Positions 1 through 8,730 of a stretch of DNA of 64,000 nt are shown here, in pieces. The DNA comes from Afipia sp. (GTDB lineage: Bacteria; Pseudomonadota; Alphaproteobacteria; Rhizobiales; Xanthobacteraceae): the NCBI GenBank assembly GCA_024707075.1, contig JANQAK010000003.1:1488001-1552000 (forward strand), in the 5' to 3' direction. Below the pieces are notes generated by a model, which searched no databases, had not been told where the DNA came from, and saw only the letters and a program-made list of their open reading frames with translations. Numbering within the stretch: the first letter of the stretch is position 1; every line of letters starts with the position of its first letter. Both the position numbers and the translations under genes were made by a program.

Positions 1-452
1 CCTGGCATTGCCGTCAACCCGCCGACCAATCCACCTCCAAAGCCGATCAGCGCAACAGTGTATTTGTTTGCGACATTCAATCCGGCCTGAGCAATCGGGC
101 GGCGAAGTAACATATACGCAGCATATAGTGTGACAACGACTCCAAAGCCGAGCCTAAGAGAATGAGTCTCGGTGTTTTGAAGCAGATGAACCGCAATCGG
201 AATTCCGAAAATACCACCTACAATCAATGGAATGCTGCCGCTCCACTGAATGTTTTGCCTGAGGGCCCAAAGATTGATGATCTGTATCACAACACTACAA
301 ACCATCATGAGAGGAACGGCTTCCTGCGGCGGAAAGATACGCAACAGGATCGCACCAGCCACCGCCGAGAATGCAAATCCAGCAAGACCAGAGACAAATG
401 CGCCTGCGAAAACAGCAATGCTTATGACAAGACCAGTCGTTAAATCGAGCAT
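1..452 (-). CDS. Sulfite exporter TauE/SafE family permease, 3' end outside the window
   Basis: The minus strand reads 150 codons from an ATG at 452 and is still open at base 1, so the C-terminus lies outside. The product is almost wholly hydrophobic: an N-terminal helix, a GLAGFAF stretch near residues 22-28, then further helices separated by short basic loops. This is the layout of the TauE/SafE (DUF81) family of inner-membrane carriers, which export sulfite or sulfoacetate or take up other anions. The sequence AAAAGGGG lies just upstream of the start. The gene follows a 76-codon membrane ORF by 16 bases on the same strand, so the two are probably co-transcribed. A sulfite exporter fits the organosulfur genes that fill the rest of the region, because desulfonation releases sulfite. 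The substrate is inferred, not shown. Confidence 0.8.
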   Translation of the reverse strand, partial: MLDLTTGLVISIAVFAGAFVSGLAGFAFSAVAGAILLRIFPPQEAVPLMMVCSVVIQIINLWALRQNIQWSGSIPLIVGGIFGIPIAVHLLQNTETHSLRLGFGVVVTLYAAYMLLRRPIAQAGLNVANKYTVALIGFGGGLVGGLTAMP

Positions 453-468
453 ATTGAAAACCCCTTTT

Positions 469-699
469 TCAGTCGAAAGGGAGATAGACGTCGGATGGGG
501 TCGATTGACTCACGCAAGCCTCGAAGAGCACCGAGGGCGATCGCATAGATGATTGGGGAAGTGCTTTGCTCAGAAAGACCCCACCAGCGAGATGGAGGAC
601 AACGATCACGGCGCTGCATCCCAAAATCATCGGACTGGAGATGTGGTCTGCTTCGCGCTTTTTGGTCGCTCTGGCGGGTTTTGTGAGATCAACAGGCAT
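469..699 (-). CDS. Small single-pass membrane protein upstream of the TauE-like gene
   Basis: This is a 76-residue ORF. The start is chosen at the ATG at 699 because AAAGGAG lies six bases upstream; an extension to 732 lacks such a site. The N-terminus is basic (KPAR, KKRE), residues about 24-43 form one strongly hydrophobic helix, and the tail is polar. No family is recognised. It sits 16 bases before the TauE/SafE-like permease on the same strand, so it may be a small partner of that carrier. Being short and without a domain, it could still be a chance ORF, but the ribosome binding site and the spacing favour a gene. Confidence 0.5.
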   Translation of the reverse strand: MPVDLTKPARATKKREADHISSPMILGCSAVIVVLHLAGGVFLSKALPQSSMRSPSVLFEACVSQSTPSDVYLPFD

Positions 700-796
700 A
701 GGAACTCCTTTCCCGTTGGAAATAGAAACCAACGGGATTGTGCGGGAGGCTGATAATTTGTTGCTAAGCGCTTATGACCACCGGTCTGCGAATACG

Positions 797-1554
797 TCAG
801 TTTTGACCAATTTGGATTTGTCGACTCACGGCAACCCACGTCGCTTTCGCTACAGCCAACAATGAGCCGTCTTCACCATAAGCCGCAGCCTCTCCATACC
901 GTTTGCGTCCTTCGCGGCCGGCTGGCCACGCGGTAATGACACAACGCTCTCCAGCGACCGGCCGATTTGCTATCCGCACCGACATTCGGCCCAGCAAGAC
1001 AGGAGCTGGATCAAACGCACCAAGTTGAGCGTCATATGCGGAAGCATATCCTGTAGGACAATCGAGGGCTGACCAGAGAAATTCAGGAGCGACGAAACCA
1101 TCCTCCGATATCAACGTCGAATCCGGGATCCATGCTGCCGCCAGCACGGGCGTCGTTTTGTGGGTATGGAGAGCGAGTGGAGCGACAAAGATGCGCAAAC
1201 CATCTCCCGGCTTTCTTGCTGGGCCGCAGACGAAGCATGTTGGCAGTGGATGTTCCTGAAAGAGGGTCGGTGCCTGCGCGCCTGCTTCGCAAGCCTCCTC
1301 GAACGAAGCTCTTTCCAGTCGCGAGAGTTCAACATTAGCCTGCCCCCCGAGGCGACGACCTTATCTCCGTCACTCAACTCCCAGGACTGGTTATTCTTCG
1401 CGCTCACCTCAAGTGGCTTTTCCAGAGGCGGCGGCAAATGCAATGTCACCTCAGCACTGCCTGGAATGTAATGCACCAACCGCCCGCACACATAGCCTCC
1501 ATTCCCCGAATTCGGAGGACCGCAAAAGTTCTTGTTAATGATAATAGAATTCAT
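797..1554 (-). pseudogene. Thioesterase-like (possible hotdog-fold) protein, frameshifted
   Basis: Two overlapping minus-strand frames together encode one protein of about 250 residues. The first frame starts at the ATG at 1554 and carries CGPPNSGNGGYVCG near residues 11-24. The second contains CFVCGP followed by the rest of the domain and stops at 797. The reading passes from one to the other at or near a run of six C at 1343-1348, so one base has probably been gained or lost there. The layout resembles thioesterase-like proteins of about 250 residues; the fold assignment is inference. The start overlaps the stop of the quinone-reductase-like gene by 4 bases (ATGA), which indicates one operon. 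The run-associated shift could be a sequencing error or a real inactivation. Confidence 0.6.
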
Positions 1555-2561
1555 CCCACGACCTCGCGCTTGTCGCCGCCGCCAGTTATCGGCTTGAGTA
1601 CAATTCGTCCCTGGGCACGTCGATTCGCCACGGCACGCATCGCTTCCTTAATCTGCTCCAGAGGAAGAATCCGATCGACGTGCGGGCGGATCCGCTTTCT
1701 TGTCAGCAAATCTGCAAGAATATCATTCATACGTGCGGCCCGAGCTGGGAATCTCTCCGCCCATGCGCCAGCAAAAACACCAATGATGGAATAATTCTTC
1801 AAGAGCAGGAGATTCATGGAGACTGAAGGGATGACGCCGCTCGCGAAACCGACCGGAATCAATCGCCCGTCCCACTTCATCAAGCGCGTCATCTGCTCGA
1901 AAATTTCGCCGCCGACATTATCGAAACAAATATCGACGCCTTCACCGGCAGTGATCGACTTGATCCGTTCACGGAGATTTTCCTTCCGATAGTTGATAAC
2001 GTCGCAAGCTCCGTAACGCTGCAGTAAGGCCTTCTTATCGTCGGAACCGACGCCAGCGATGACCTTCAAGCCATAGCTGCGTGCGAGATCCACAGCAGCG
2101 AGTCCGACACCGCCCGCGGCGCCGGTCACGAACAGTCTTTCTCCGGACTGTGCTCGGGCACTCTCGATCAATGCATAGAAGGCCGTTCCATAATTATACC
2201 AGACCGTTGCCGCTATTTCGAACGAGATATCCGCAGGCAACATCACGGTCTTCGATTCTTTGGCGACCATCTGCTCCGCATAACAGCCCGACCACGACAC
2301 ACATGCCACACGATCTCCGGGCTTATATTTCGTGACCTTTCCGCCAATCGCGACAACGACTCCGGCAGCCTCAGTGCCGGGCACAAATGGTGTCGGCGGG
2401 CGCATCTGATAAAGGCCCGAGACGATCAAATAGTCCATGAAGGTCACCGACGTGGCCTGCACCGCGATCAGGACTTCGTCATCCGCCGGCCGAGGTTGCT
2501 CTACTTCGACGATGGTTAAATCTTCAAGACCCGTAAATGTCTTGCAAAGAACTGCTTTCAT
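1551..2561 (-). CDS. NADPH:quinone oxidoreductase-like medium-chain dehydrogenase
   Basis: The 336-residue product belongs to the medium-chain dehydrogenase/reductase superfamily. A GroES-like N-terminal half holds PGTEAAG (61-67) in place of the zinc-site GHE motif, so this is probably the zinc-free quinone oxidoreductase branch. A Rossmann half follows with GAAGGVG at 147-153 for NADPH. Such enzymes reduce quinones or enones in the cytoplasm. The start is placed at the ATG at 2561, with GAAGG upstream, where the family begins; the reading frame is open 30 codons further up. The stop overlaps the next start by 4 bases, so the enzyme is co-translated with the thioesterase-like protein. A divergent BTAD-type regulator starts about 260 bp away and may control the pair. 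The substrate is unknown. Confidence 0.85.
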   Translation of the reverse strand: MKAVLCKTFTGLEDLTIVEVEQPRPADDEVLIAVQATSVTFMDYLIVSGLYQMRPPTPFVPGTEAAGVVVAIGGKVTKYKPGDRVACVSWSGCYAEQMVAKESKTVMLPADISFEIAATVWYNYGTAFYALIESARAQSGERLFVTGAAGGVGLAAVDLARSYGLKVIAGVGSDDKKALLQRYGACDVINYRKENLRERIKSITAGEGVDICFDNVGGEIFEQMTRLMKWDGRLIPVGFASGVIPSVSMNLLLLKNYSIIGVFAGAWAERFPARAARMNDILADLLTRKRIRPHVDRILPLEQIKEAMRAVANRRAQGRIVLKPITGGGDKREVVG

Positions 2562-2821
2562 TGTGAGACCTTCGCCTGACGACAATGTGAAATGTGCAAC
2601 AATGGATTCGGTGCGAAGAGTGTTAAGGCAGTGTTGACGGAAAGTTTGCAAGGCCGTGTCGCAGCAGATGAGAAAACATGATGATGCTTCCGGTATACCG
2701 CTCGCGAGAACGGATTATTGAAACCATTTTGCTCGAAGAGCGAGTGTGAGTTATCCGCTCTATCTGCTATCATCGTCCCCTGAGCATCCCTCAGACTCGG
2801 CGGACCGCCAGGGAAGTTTTC

Positions 2822-4397
2822 ATGACCGTGTTTTCGCTTCAGACGATGGGTTTCCCGGAAATCCGCAAGGACAACCACCAAATAAAACTAAACCTGCGCA
2901 AAGGCCTGGCCCTGCTGATCTATCTCTCGGAACATCAAGGCGCGGTCGCGCGCGATGTGCTTGCCGCCCTGCTATGGCCAGAGAGTCCGGATGAAACCGC
3001 GCGCGCGCGGTTACGGCGCCTGCTCCATCGTATAGAAGAAATACTTGGCGAACACGTTCTCGAGGCAGACCGCACCAGCGTGCGATTGTCTCCAGTCGCC
3101 ACTGTTGTGAACGACTTCCGCCAGTTCGAGCAAGCTTCTGACCGCGGCGCCTTCGAAGAAGCTTGCCAATATTATCGCGGAGACTTCCTCGCAGGCTTCA
3201 GCCTACCCGATTGTCCTCAATTCGAAGATTGGGCGTTCTTTCGACGCGAGGCACTCAGAGGACGCGTCATGCATAATCTGGAACGACTTACGCAGGACAA
3301 GAATGCCGTTGGCGATCATTTCGCTGCAGCAGCTTACGCAGCTCGACTTGTCGAATTCGATCCGCTGAGCGAGGTGTATGGCCGCCATTTGATTCTGCAG
3401 TCTTCTGCTTGCTGGCGATCGAAGTGCCGCTGAGAACCACTACACTGCATTGGCACAGCGGCTGGACGACGAGCTGGGAATTGCGCCTGAGGCAGCAACC
3501 CAGGCAGCGATGGATCCTCGCGCAGTTCAGCTTCCTCATGCTGTCGCGACGCCGCTTTATGCCAAGGGGCCGAGCGCCTATCTGGCTTATCAGACATACG
3601 GTAGCGGAAAACTCGATATCCTGGTCATGCCCGGTTTCGTTTCGCACGTGGAGCGGCAATGGGAGCATCCATCCGGCCGGTCATTTCTGACGGGGCTGAT
3701 GGCACTAGGACGCGTTATCACCTTCGATCGCCGTGGAGTGGGCCTCTCGGACCGGGACGGCTTGGTTCCAAGTGTGGAAGCCACAGCCGAAGACATCGGA
3801 ACAGTTCTGCACGCCGCCCGCGCGCGGCGCGTTGTTCTGTTTGGAGCATCGGAATCCGGGCCCGCGTGCATCAGGTTCACGGTCGATGAGCCTCAAATTG
3901 TAGCAGGGCTTATTCTGTTCGGTGCATTGGCAAAAGGGTCCTGGACACCAGACTATCCGCACGTGTTACGGGCAAACCAATACGACGCCTGGCGCCAACA
4001 GCTCGTTGCCGAATGGGGTGGTGACGCAGGCATCAAAACCTTCGGACCAAGCCTCGCCGACGACCTCCAGGCTCGAGCCTGGTGGGCTGGCTTGTTGCGC
4101 GCCGCCTCTAGCCCCGGTGGCATCTCCGCCGTGCTCAACGCATTGCGTGACACTGATGTGAGGCATCTTCTGTCTCACATCGTATTGCCGACAATGGTCA
4201 TGCACCGAAGAGACGATCGCGCCGTGCGCATTGCAGCCGGACAAGACTTGGCTCGCCGAATTCCCGGCGCTCAATTTGTCGAACTTGAAGGCAACGATCA
4301 TTGGTTCTTTGCCGGAGATCAACAACCTATTCTCGAAGCGATCAGACAATTCATCGGTGCACTACCTCCTCACGGAAGATCGGCACGACATTCCTAG
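2822..4397 (+). pseudogene. BTAD-domain regulator fused to alpha/beta hydrolase, frameshifted
   Basis: The first frame (ATG at 2822, GGGAAG upstream) encodes a winged-helix DNA-binding region (about 1-75) and a bacterial transcriptional activation domain (about 90-190), then stops at 3433. A second frame continues the same BTAD helix, reading LLAGDRSAAENHY then LAQRLDDELG, and goes on into a full alpha/beta hydrolase with FDRRGVGLSD, a GASESG nucleophile elbow and a C-terminal NDHWFF histidine. The shift lies between about 3393 and 3404. Proteins joining a BTAD regulator to a hydrolase are a recognised architecture of about 520 residues, so this is one broken gene rather than two. It is divergent from the quinone-reductase operon and may have regulated it in response to a small ester or lactone; that role is inference. 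Confidence 0.7.
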
Positions 4398-4818
4398 ACG
4401 AGTGTGCGCAACCCGTTTCCAGGCCGAACTTGAGCAGGGTCACAATCACGGTAAGAACGGCTTGCGTGATGGCCCGCGAAGGCAGGCCGCAACCATTTGA
4501 TCCTGCAACCAGACCACCGAAGAAATGGCAACGCCGGCGCTCGGAATGTCGCTCCGCAACGCTTTGCCTAACTTCAACCCCTGCATGAAGCAGAAGCGAG
4601 CCTCGTCATACCTCGTGCCATGGCCAGGGGATGTTCAGAGGACGATCTCACGATAGCGATCCGCAGGTGTTCACCCGCGACGTCGGGACTCATTCACGCA
4701 GGCCAGCACTGCTTCGCGATTTCGACCAATAGCGATCTAAAGTTAATCGCGCTCGCAAATGCTGGCGACTGCCTTCCCGTCTAAACCTGACAGCAATCAA
4801 AACATTGGACCGACCGCC
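4398..4818. other. Intergenic stretch without a credible intact gene
   Basis: There is no reading frame with a start, ribosome site and recognisable product. On the minus strand a short stretch would encode hydrophobic residues such as AITQAVLTVIVTLLK, possibly a remnant of a membrane protein, but it is too short to name. Bases 4502-4515 match 14 bases of the tRNA-Ile2 gene at 48,655-48,668. Confidence 0.4.
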
Positions 4819-5563
4819 ATGTATGCACGTCTCTTAATCCTGATTTACGCTATTGCAAGCTACACCGTATTTCTTGCTTCAATGCTCTACGCGCCTGGGT
4901 TCTTCAGCAATGCTCTTGTTCCTAAGTCAATCGACATTGGCGAGAGTGTCGGCTTGGGAGAAGCACTCGCCATCAACCTGCTTTTGCTCGGAGCCTTCGC
5001 CATCCTGCACAGCGTTATGGCACGGCCGTTTTTCAAGAATGGATGGGCCAAGCTCTTGCCTGTAGCCTGCCAGCGCAGCACTTATGTGCTTGTCTCGAGC
5101 TTGCTTTTGATACTGTTATTCTGGCAGTGGCGACCGATGCCGATCACTATCTGGAAAATCGACGGACTTGCGGGATCAGTGTTAACCGGCATCTATTGGC
5201 TCGGCTGGCTGACTGTACTGGCTTCGACTTACATGATCGATCATTTCGACCTATTTGGCCTGCGGCAGGCGCTTTATTGCACTTCGCGGAACCAAGGCCG
5301 CTCGCCAGGAATTTCGAACGCCATCGCTTTACAAGATTGTACGGCATCCGATCATGCTTGGCTTTCTCATTGTATTCTGGGCTACGCCAGAGATGACCGT
5401 GGGCCATCTGCTCCTGGCAACGACGAGCACGCTCTATATCCTCGTCGCGTTGCAGTTCGAAGAGCGAGATCTGATCGCTGAATTCGGCGCTGCTTACCAG
5501 CAATATCGCCAGCATGTCCCGATGTTGCTACCACGCATTCTGAGGTGGAAGCAGCCCGAATAA
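4819..5563 (+). pseudogene. mddA: Methanethiol S-methyltransferase (MddA-like), frameshifted
   Basis: The reading frame from the ATG at 4819 gives several membrane helices and DHFDLFGLRQA, then leaves the family. The frame shifted by one base resumes with LRGTKAARQEFRTPSLY, RHPIMLGF, WATPEMTVGHLL and FEERDLIAEFG, ending at 5563. The two parts join between about 5270 and 5285 and form a membrane methyltransferase of the isoprenylcysteine methyltransferase/NnrU superfamily, close to MddA. MddA methylates methanethiol with S-adenosylmethionine to give dimethyl sulfide. Its conserved SAM-binding C-terminus (RHP plus ERDL) is intact in sequence but out of frame. As written the gene would be inactive, unless the shift is an assembly error. 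It stands alone on the plus strand. Confidence 0.75.
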
Positions 5564-5755
5564 CGACTGTGTCATATGGCAAAGTCGCGGCATGCAACGT
5601 CCATCGGACTATATATACCCGCATCGACTAAGACTTATTGAAAGCAAATGACCGACGTTTCAATAGCTGCGGCCTCGCCTTGATATCGGCGAACAACAAG
5701 CATCTCGCTGGCGGAGCTGGTTTGAAATACCTCTGGCATTAATTGGAGAACAGGA

Positions 5756-5959
5756 ATGTTGATCAGAACCTATATGATAACCGCGGCTCTCGGTGTTTTT
5801 ATCGTGACGACTGTCCAACCAGCAACCGCGCGGGATGGAGGAGGCCATAGCTCAAACAACATCGCTAATCGTCCACCTTCTTTCACGGTTACTCATGGCG
5901 GCACCCCACAATGGGCCAGCGCCCCCCGGCCGTCCGAGATCATCGGCGGTCAAATGTAG
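5756..5959 (+). CDS. Small secreted hypothetical protein
   Basis: This 67-residue ORF starts at an ATG with GGAGAACAGG just upstream. Residues 1-26 look like a cleavable signal peptide: a basic start, the hydrophobic core MITAALGVFIVTTV, then a small-residue cleavage site before RDGG. The mature part of about 40 residues is rich in Gly, Ser, Pro and Asn, with no recognised domain. It is probably exported to the periplasm. The function is unknown and neighbours give no hint. Confidence 0.5.
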   Translation: MLIRTYMITAALGVFIVTTVQPATARDGGGHSSNNIANRPPSFTVTHGGTPQWASAPRPSEIIGGQM

Positions 5960-6323
5960 AAGTGCGTGATCATAGAAGAAATCGCCAGATGGTCATAATC
6001 CGCGATCATCGCTAACAACTCGCTTCTTGAAGATACTTTAGATTCGCAGACACGACCGAGCATCGTCACAAAGACGAAAAGTGTCTGACTACGAAGAAAT
6101 CCATCACCTGGCTCATCGTAACCTTTTGGAAGGCTTATCCATCACGGATTCGGCGTCAACATTCGAATACTACGGATTACCTTTAATCGGTAACTCAGTT
6201 GATTTTGATTTTTCGTTCGTCGATCTAGCCAAGCTGGATCAATGAAGTCTCGCATTTCATAGTCGCCTTGCTCGATGTGACGGTATTTCGCAGAATTTGA
6301 CTCTGGCCGATGAAGGACACACC
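5960..6323. other. Intergenic region, nothing supported
   Basis: This AT-richer stretch separates the small secreted protein from the GNAT gene. I see no ORF with a ribosome site, no strong hairpin followed by T residues and no repeat. It may hold the promoter of the GNAT gene. Confidence 0.4.
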
Positions 6324-6797
6324 ATGACCCTTGCAATCGTTCCCCGTCATGACCTTTCTCCGTTCGAATTGGATGCGGTCGAAGTCCACCTATACGCCCA
6401 TAACAGTTCCGCTACCGGGCGTGACGACGCCCAAGGTCTGGGCTTTATGATCTGCGACGGTGGCGGGAAAATGATCGCTGTTGCTGCGGGCTATACTTGG
6501 TCAAGCACGTCCGAAATCAAGCAGATGTGGGTCGATACCGAGCATCGGGGCCGGGGTTACGCGCGAGCGTTGCTGGGCGCTTTCATTGCCGAGGCCAGTC
6601 GTCGAGGTGCTCTCCGGATTTGGGTGGCCAGCCACGATTTCCAAGCACCTGGAATGTACGAAAAAGCTGGCTTCAGACGCATAACTGAGTTTGAAGGGTG
6701 GCCCGAGGGGCACATCAACGTGGTCCTCTGCGAGACTCTTGAGTCAGAAGACAGCGACCATCAAAGCGAAACAAGACCGCAATCAGGCGGGATATGA
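6324..6797 (+). CDS. GNAT-family N-acetyltransferase
   Basis: The product has 157 residues if translation begins at the ATG at 6324, which follows GAAGGAC. The acetyl-CoA binding segment is clear: IKQMWVDTEHRGRGYARALL is a textbook motif A (Q/R-x-x-G-x-G/A), followed by a helix and then YEKAGFRRI, the C-terminal motif of the fold. GNAT enzymes transfer an acetyl group from acetyl-CoA to an amine such as an antibiotic, amino acid or protein terminus. The acceptor cannot be told from sequence. The gene is alone between non-coding stretches, and the last 20 residues (SEDSDHQSETRPQSGG) are polar and probably disordered. Confidence 0.85.
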   Translation: MTLAIVPRHDLSPFELDAVEVHLYAHNSSATGRDDAQGLGFMICDGGGKMIAVAAGYTWSSTSEIKQMWVDTEHRGRGYARALLGAFIAEASRRGALRIWVASHDFQAPGMYEKAGFRRITEFEGWPEGHINVVLCETLESEDSDHQSETRPQSGGI

Positions 6798-6877
6798 GTG
6801 TAGGACATTGCCAACAGCAACGAGACTACAACCTTCCGACGGCGCACCGTGCTCTTGTCGTATTCGGGATCTGTGGA

Positions 6878-7285
6878 CTGATAAGGTTTGCGGCCTTCCT
6901 TATCAGTGAGGCAACCGACTCCGTTTTTCACCTTTGCTTATCAGTCAGGCAACTGACTCCATTTTGTCTATTTCTTTATCAGTTGACCAACTGACTCCAT
7001 TTTCTCTAGTGTCTGACCAGTTGCAAACTGGATCGATTTTCCCTTTTTCCTTATTCGACTGTCACTGTACCCATCCCATTTTCGATCGGACGCGCGCTGG
7101 CGAGCGCCTGAGATTCCGAATGCCACTGTCTGCAGAATATCGCGGACAGCGATAGACTATCTCAGCGTTCACATGCAAAAGATCCGTAAGGAAAAGGGCG
7201 CAAGAGATGTCCGCGCGCCCTTTCACAACTGGCTGTGTTTTTCACCTTTCACTTATCGGTTAGCCAACCGATTAAGCAGAACGAG
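6878..7285 (+). repeat. Array of a degenerate 38-bp repeat, left copy
   Basis: Units beginning TTATCAGT and containing CAACTGACTCC then TTTT start at 6900, 6938 and 6976, exactly 38 bp apart, with a degenerate fourth at 7014. Two more decayed units lie at about 7215 and 7253, in the same 38-bp register. The array opens with CTGATAAGG at 6878-6886, which is inverted with respect to CCTTATCAG at 6898-6906. A related array lies at 11,749. Repeats of this kind occur at the ends of some insertion sequences (for example IS21-family ends), but no transposase is adjacent. No protein gene is supported between 6798 and 7285. Confidence 0.75.
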
Positions 7286-7954
7286 CTAGCTAAACGTCCT
7301 GGAGAATTCGATATCATCGCGATAGGTGGCATACCCCTTTTCGTATTCCATTAGATAGGCGACCTCGGAGACTAGTTCTTCCGACAAGCCAGCGCGTCGC
7401 AAAAGATGGAAACCAAGTTCCATTCCCGACGCGATACCGCCTGCTGTGATGATGCGCCCCGCATCAACTATGCGTGCAAGGCTCGTCTTGCATGCTGGCG
7501 CGATGTCCTTGAGCTGTTCGATTGGTACTTTTCCTATACCTCTACGCTCCAAACGATCGGGATTCTTCCGGTTTGTCGCCGCAATGCCGTCCAGCAATCC
7601 CATGCGCCCGTAGACCCACGAGCCAGTGCAGACGCTTGTTAACAACGTGCCTGCCGGCAGCTCACGTATGAAGGAATGCAGGTTGGGATTGTATTGCGCG
7701 GTCCGCAGTCCGGGTCCGCCCGGGATCAAGAATGCGTCCATTTGCGGATTATCTGAGAAACTGTAGTTTGGCAGAACGGTAAAGCCCGATGCGCCCGTCA
7801 CGGGCTGAAGATTTTCCGCAATCAGAAAAACCTCGATCTGCGGCTGCAGACGCCGTGCAATTGACAACACCCCATAAGGCGAAGCAAAATCGACGACCTC
7901 GGCATCGCGACAGACGAAAATGCCGACGCGATATCCTTTTCTTTCCAAACTCAT
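7286..7954 (-). CDS. DJ-1/PfpI-family protein, isonitrile-hydratase-like
   Basis: The 222-residue protein has the class I glutamine-amidotransferase-like fold of the DJ-1/PfpI family. The nucleophile elbow is TSVCTGSWVYG with Cys109, preceded by AFLIPGGPGL (75-83), and followed by AGRIITAGGIASGMELG, a pattern shared with isonitrile hydratases and with the N-terminal domain of GlxA/FtrA regulators. There is no AraC-type DNA-binding domain, so it is an enzyme rather than a regulator. Isonitrile hydratase converts isonitriles to N-substituted formamides. The start overlaps the ATPase stop by 4 bases (ATGA), making it the last gene of a four-gene ABC operon. A role in hydrolysing the imported compound is inferred from this coupling. 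Confidence 0.8.
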   Translation of the reverse strand: MSLERKGYRVGIFVCRDAEVVDFASPYGVLSIARRLQPQIEVFLIAENLQPVTGASGFTVLPNYSFSDNPQMDAFLIPGGPGLRTAQYNPNLHSFIRELPAGTLLTSVCTGSWVYGRMGLLDGIAATNRKNPDRLERRGIGKVPIEQLKDIAPACKTSLARIVDAGRIITAGGIASGMELGFHLLRRAGLSEELVSEVAYLMEYEKGYATYRDDIEFSRTFS

Positions 7955-8730
7955 AGTTTCTCCTTGTCATTCTGAAGACCGAACGTGCCATGTAAGTGCT
8001 CGATCAGCGGGTGATGTGAATTACGTGATCGCGGACGCGGATCATCCACGCGAATATCAAGAACAATGCGAGCGGGTCGTTCGCTCAGCACCAGAATACG
8101 ATCTGCCAGATAGATAGCCTCCGACATATCGTGCGTAACGAACAGCACGGACATGCGTTGCCGCTCAACTAAGTCCAGCAGCTCATTCTGCAGCACCGCC
8201 CTGTTTTTGGGATCGAGTGCCGCAAATGGCTCATCCATCAGCAGCAAAGTTGGCTCGACGGCGAGCGCTCGCGCAAGGCCGATCCGCTGACGTTGTCCGC
8301 CCGAGAGCTGATGTGGCCATTTCGCAGCCTGGTCGGAAAGATTGACTAACTTCAATGCGGCGTTTGCCCGACTGCGGCGTTCGGCACGACTGAGGTCGAT
8401 GCCCTCAAGCCCAAACTCGACATTGCGAAGGATATTCCGCCAGGGAAATAGTAGCGGCTCCTGAAACACAAAGCTGATATCGCGTCTGCCATGAAGATTG
8501 CCAATCGATGCGCCTTGCGCACCAATACGAACCTCCCCGCGTACAGGTGCGAGTACGCCGGCGATTGCATGCAAGAGTGTCGATTTTCCGGCACCGGACG
8601 GACCGACCAGTACGGTGATTTCACCGCTACACAGTGAGAAACTTACATCGTCAAGCACAGATGTTTGATCGAATGCGATAGAGAGCCCACGAATATCGAC
8701 GGCCGAGTCCGCAACAAGATGCAAATTCAT
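7951..8730 (-). CDS. NitT/TauT-family ABC transporter ATP-binding protein
   Basis: The protein has 259 residues from the ATG at 8730, which overlaps the permease stop by 4 bases. Walker A is GPSGAGKST (43-51), the Q-loop follows at about 90, the signature LSGGQ at 142-146, Walker B LLLMDEP at 162-168 and the H-loop histidine at 200. The length and FPWRN after the Q-loop are typical of SsuB/TauB/NrtD ATPases for sulfonate, taurine or nitrate-type importers. It would power the permease of 8727-9506. The substrate is unknown; the linked DJ-1/PfpI enzyme suggests a nitrile- or isonitrile-like compound rather than a sulfonate. Confidence 0.9.
   Translation of the reverse strand: MNLHLVADSAVDIRGLSIAFDQTSVLDDVSFSLCSGEITVLVGPSGAGKSTLLHAIAGVLAPVRGEVRIGAQGASIGNLHGRRDISFVFQEPLLFPWRNILRNVEFGLEGIDLSRAERRSRANAALKLVNLSDQAAKWPHQLSGGQRQRIGLARALAVEPTLLLMDEPFAALDPKNRAVLQNELLDLVERQRMSVLFVTHDMSEAIYLADRILVLSERPARIVLDIRVDDPRPRSRNSHHPLIEHLHGTFGLQNDKEKL

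Noticed and set aside
6900-7042. Possible CRISPR array from evenly spaced repeats
   Set aside because: Units follow one another with a 38-bp period and similar sequence across the whole unit; there are no unique spacers and no cas genes.
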